Assembly: GCA_950295325.1 (NCBI GenBank)
Contig: OX485806.1
Span: 18,476,001-18,540,000, forward strand
Direction of reading: 5' to 3'
Length of the DNA stretch: 64,000 nucleotides
Source of the DNA: Polytrichum commune
Taxonomy: Eukaryota > Streptophyta > Polytrichopsida > Polytrichales > Polytrichaceae
Each line of letters starts with the position of its first letter. The first letter of the stretch is position 1. The notes beneath the pieces were generated by a model. That model made no database searches. It saw only the letters and a program-made list of their open reading frames with translations, and had not been told where the DNA came from. Positions 59,785 to 64,000 of this stretch are shown here, one piece after another. Made by a program: the position numbers and the translations under genes.

Positions 59785-62018
59785 TTATGCCAAAAGCAAT
59801 GAATGTACCACATCTTCGTTTGCACAAAATTTTGAAGGTCGTTGTGGCATGTCACGTCAACTTTGTAAAATTTGTGGTCCAAGTTAAAGCCTACCATAAA
59901 TCTACATGAGTTCTAGGTTCTATATATATCGTATGTAGTTGAATACATTGATTATATCTCCACCATATATGTGGCTTGGGCTAGGTGACACCTACTTAAA
60001 CTTTTTCCATTTGGAATCTAGGAATTTAAGAATAGATAAAAATAAGGCCATTGTAAATTGACGGTTGATTCCTTCCGATTTTCCAACCGGAGCACATCAT
60101 CCTAAGTTTGTGGAATCTAATACCATTTCCAAAACCAAATCAATTAAAATGTCATATTTCCGAAGAAAAATATAATTTGTCATGTTTTCACCTACTCAAT
60201 GGACGCATGTGCCTAGATACAATGAAGTTCTATGCCATATGTGCGGAGATTTGGACCACAAATCATGGTCAAATGAAAAAAACCATTGAAAAAAATACAA
60301 TTGATAACAACGGTTTATACATCATCCATCAAAGGCACCTCCAATCTATATCACACCCTGTACTTCAATTACCTAGTGTGGATAACCATTTCGAACCATT
60401 TTGAAGCACACAATTTTCTAACTTCAAACAAAATATGGCATCCTACTATAATTGAGATCTCCACTAGGTGAAAGAAAAGGGTGACTATTTATAAGTTTGT
60501 TGTTTTTCAACATATGATTGGTTTCAATATTAAACCTAGATTTTCACTATGACCAATAATATAATGGTTATGAGAAAGCTACAAGTGAGGGACCCTCACC
60601 CGAGTATGTGGCCCTATTATGGACACCTCCAACTCCATAATCTTATTTGAATATCGGATCGGATCTATGTACATTATTCTCTTCCGGTAACAATTGCAAA
60701 TCACATATAATGCTATTTGGAGGTTCAACTTCGGGATTTGGATGAAAAAACCATAGGAGCAAAAATTGAAGATTCACGTACTATGTGAATGATCCTTAGG
60801 CCCTCCCAATTGCCAATGGCTATGGAAAATTAGAATACTTGATTTATTATGAGATCATATTATAATTTCACCGTTACACATATATTTCTAGTGTCCATTT
60901 TTAGGTACACTAACAGTTACGATTAGATTGCCCACGCTAATTTATAAAAAACAACCACTATTTTGAGTATTTATGGACACAACAACAATATAGAAATCAA
61001 GCATTTGTTGGTTTGTTTTATTGTGGTTGATATATCGATAACGAACCAAAGTGATAAGATTTTGCAATCTAACTCATAGTGACACAAGGTAGCATGAGTG
61101 AACATGCAAGTTGTTCACAAAAGCAACTTGATCGCACATGATATTAGTGTATAAGCCCCATGGTTTCTTCTTTTTTGGTGAGGGGGGGGGGGAAGAGGTC
61201 CACGAACATTCCTTTAGAAAACGATGTGCGATAGAAGAGATAGTGTCATGTATACATGTTGGGTGGAATTTATAAATGAAGTAGGTCCACACAAGCATCC
61301 CATATATGTATGATCTACCTTTATATATAATGTAGGGCTCCAGATAGAAATAGAACTACCTACCTTCTAGAAGTGATGAACCATGGGTTACAAGTGTTGA
61401 ATGCAATGAACATAATTCAAGGACTCCATGTCATCAATGTGCATGAGAAAATGCATCCCCCAAAGTGGTACATTTGATGTTGATTTGAAATTTGCATCCA
61501 AATTTGTGTCAAAGTACAATCTTACAATTTGTAACAATTGTAGGGTGTAAAGAAATACATGCTTTGGGCACTAACGAGGTCTCCAAAAATACCTCATCTT
61601 AGAAAACTTATTCTCATAATTCAAGGGTGCTAAGAAATTCTCTTGGAAAAACATCATACTCCCTCTTACCCCCTCCCCCCTGGGTAATGAATAACCCATT
61701 TATCGCACTCGACCCTTAAAATACACAAGAGTTTGCGGCCTCCTCCCCATGTATAAGCCCTACAGTTGCCATCTGCCAATCACATCCACGTGTCCACTCG
61801 ATAGTTTTGTTGTGGGATGTCACTGTCGATGTTCGACAAAACCGTCGATGATCATCACTCAAGAAGAAGCTTCACTTGGATTTTTGGGGAGTGGTGCTCC
61901 GAATTTGACGCTAGCCGATCCGCTGTAGGTGTAGACACTCGGAAAACGGTTTTGGTCACAAAGCTTGCATGCGTATTGGGCGATGTCACCATGGAAATCT
62001 TCATATAATTGATGGAAC
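59785..62018. other. Upstream region of BURP-3, no other gene
   Basis: Reverse copy of the BURP-2 upstream region to about 47108. Open frames at 60108-60404 and 61817-62008 are antisense or shared shadows. A G tract at 61184-61194 differs in length from the other copies. Confidence 0.5.
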
Positions 62019-62651
62019 AATAGGGTTCGTATTAGTAATCAGTAAGAAGAAAAAAAAACATGGTCATAGACATAGGATCCTCCTAAAAGTGTGTAGTAGG
62101 ACGAGTAGAATAATTATGAGTTTGATTGCATGGATAAAGAAGTGTGTAGTTACTATTCAACTTTGAATCAAGCGCGTTAGTATGGAGGGAAATGTTGTGG
62201 GAATTTTTTGGGAGAAGAAATGTGTTGGCACTCCTCAATGGCCGTTGAGTTTTGCAAGGACGTTGAACATGTGGGACCCTTTAACTAGTATCCAAGTGCT
62301 ATTGCTTGTGTTACGAATGGTACTTTGAATGCTTTAGGACTGGAATTACTAATTGAAACCAAATGAATGATAATTTGAATGGTATGGAACGTTTGTTGCT
62401 CACATTGTCGGTTTCGCAATGCTATAGTTTTTTTTCCACTATTTGGTATTTGTACGATTTATAGAATAGATTGTGCCAAAACTTAACCCCTCTAAAGAAT
62501 TACAAATAAATATAGGGTGCTTAAAAACAAGTCAAAGTAGCTTTTTATCTACAAATAGGGAGGGAAAAAATATTGAGAGGTGCATAATGCCCATTAAATA
62601 TTCCATTATTGCACGTGGCTATGAAATGTAAGGGGGTGTGTTCGCCCTGAG
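62019..62651. mobile_element. Truncated hAT-like element in unit 3
   Basis: Reverse of 45930-45307. The CTCAGGG end is present at 62645-62651; the other end was lost at the deletion junction 62018/62019. Confidence 0.8.
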
Positions 62652-62849
62652 ATATTCCAATCATCCATGACAACATTTCATCATAAATTTGTTAGGATGC
62701 AAATTATACCAAACTTTGTTTAATAATTGGCATTTGGGTGATTTGAAAATAAGTTGAGATGACAATATATTTCTAAACTCGTCTCTAGAAGAGTTTATTG
62801 TAGTAACATAAAATACCATATGACACTAAATACACTAGTTAGTGCAGTT
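62652..62849. mobile_element. MITE-A half in unit 3
   Basis: Reverse of 45306-45113, ending AACTAGTGCAG-type terminus (CACTAGTTAGTGCAG on the plus strand). The right half of the host MITE was removed by the same deletion. Confidence 0.7.
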
Positions 62850-64000
62850 TGGAACACAACGGACACCCCAAGTCTCTTCCACACCTGTTCCATTTTGAGA
62901 AAGTGGATGAAATGTGAAAAAGTAGACTCCTCGGTCACTTTAGTCGTAATTGGCTTGAAAGGGAATTATGTACCTCATGTTCTTATTTGAAACTTGGATA
63001 GGAAATCTTAAATGCTTAAGGGTTATTAGACAAGTCGATGACCAATTTATGTGGCTAAGGGGCACCAAATTAAGCTCGCGGCTTGAGGCCCCGTGAGTCA
63101 TGACCATTGAAATCTTAAAAAATCGCATAACTAGAAAATTGACTTTATATGCCACACATCCTTTTCTACACAATTGCAATTACATACTAGAGCATAACAT
63201 TCTAGAGCTGCATTGGATAACTTCCATAATATCTCCAAATAATGAAAGAACAAGAAAGGGCTGCCATCTTAACTTAACTATCCCCGTCCTCTCACTCACA
63301 CAACCCTCATGGTCACTGGTTTAAGGTATGTGGGTGTTATTTGATTTTTTTTTCCTGTTCTCCAACCTCTACCGATAAGATTTCTACAAAAAATATCTTG
63401 TTGCATTGGTAAATCTACCCGCGGTTGGGGGGCGGGGGGGGGGGGGGCACTCATAGTAAAATTCAGAACCATCACAATGGGTAGTTATTTTGGTGCAGGA
63501 GGGGCTTGTGAGCAAAATAAGCAGCAAACATTGTTGTGGACAAGGGAAGTCTTGAACAAGAAAGGGTCAACGGGCTTCAACATCATGCTGGTAGCTAATA
63601 TCAAGGTTCATTTGTTTTATTTTTTATTCTCTTTTTCTGCGGGAGCAAGTTCGGAAAGCACGGACCATGCAAGGAACTTCATTAAGGTAGGTATGTATGT
63701 GGTTGTAGAATAGGCACTTTCGACTTCTAGGAGGTGGAAGTGTAGGTTCTTATTTCTTCAGGCCATTCACGATCATGGTACTACTTTTGGGACAAAGGAC
63801 TTAAGGACTTTGTCGCATTGATCTTGGTTTTTATCATGATTTACTATTATTTGATCAATAAATTTTACATAAATAAGTAGATAGTTTATAAGATTTATCA
63901 AGAATTTTTATTATTATTTAATAATCACCCTAAACCCTAGGCCACATCAGTGGCATTTTTTTGTTATTTAGGTGTGCATTGGTGGTCAATTATTTCTTTT
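62850..64000. other. No gene seen; end of unit 3 and return to inverted flank
   Basis: To 63762 it is the reverse of 45112-44218, with a G tract at 63426-63448. From 63763 it is the reverse of about 23990-23740, with a middle part (about 63825-63900) that does not match. Open frames at 63100-63713 are shared shadows. Confidence 0.5.

Larger units (their letters stand above)
56818..63762 (-). repeat. Segmental duplication unit 3, inverted (BURP-3 unit)
   Basis: Reverse copy of about 52420-44218: intron 4 and exon 5 of RPS3A, the intergenic DNA, a BURP gene, its upstream region and the flank as far as CACTTTCGACTTCTAGGAGG. A roughly 1.18-kb piece (45930-47107 equivalent) is missing at 62018/62019. 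Beyond 63762 the sequence switches to the reverse of 23990-23740. Confidence 0.92.

Noticed and set aside
1-64000. Organelle DNA insertion or tRNA/rRNA genes
   Set aside because: No plastid or mitochondrial gene sequence and no convincing tRNA A/B box plus cloverleaf was recognised by eye. A tRNAscan-SE run would settle tRNAs.

Overview
The window looks like nuclear DNA of a land plant. It is AT-rich, gene-poor and full of nested transposable elements. Two kinds of protein-coding gene with introns can be recognised. One is a plant-type 40S ribosomal protein eS1 (RPS3A; five exons, minus strand, 52.3-53.9 kb). The other is a secreted BURP-domain protein, a family found only in plants, present as three intact two-exon copies: BURP-1 (+, 21.2-22.7 kb), BURP-2 (+, 49.6-51.0 kb) and BURP-3 (-, 58.2-59.7 kb). 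I cannot narrow the lineage below land plants.

Layout. Unit 1 (about 3.09-23.19 kb) and unit 2 (about 33.44-51.58 kb) are two same-orientation copies of one roughly 18-20 kb segment ending with a BURP gene. Unit 2 continues into RPS3A, which converges on BURP-2. Unit 3 (about 56.8-63.76 kb) is an inverted partial copy of the BURP-2/RPS3A junction. It contains BURP-3 and an orphan copy of the last RPS3A exon. Unit 3 sits inside another inverted duplication: 54.3-56.58 kb is the reverse of about 31.15-24.7 kb, and 63.76-64.0 kb is the reverse of about 23.99-23.74 kb. 1-3.09 kb and 31.2-33.4 kb hold no gene I can support.

Because most sequence occurs twice or more, the window contains its own empty sites, so insertions can be read directly. 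They include a 1,650-bp solo LTR (29340-30989, 5-bp duplication AGCAT), several hAT-like non-autonomous elements ending in CTYGGG with 8-bp target duplications, a probable 5'-truncated LINE (54751-55335, 12-bp duplication), CACTA-like fold-back elements (4003-4338, 34357-34690), a 257-bp MITE family (1887-2143, 19218-19474) and an abundant MITE family with TACTACAC ends. Most long poly(G)/poly(C) tracts are termini of the hAT-like elements.

Function. RPS3A is a housekeeping translation gene. The three BURP copies keep full open reading frames and identical 324-bp intron lengths although the DNA around them is full of indels, which suggests selection on the protein. BURP-3 has altered TATA and CCAAT positions, so its expression may differ. 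I see no operon, CRISPR or defence system; the notable content is the BURP array and the rearrangement history around it.
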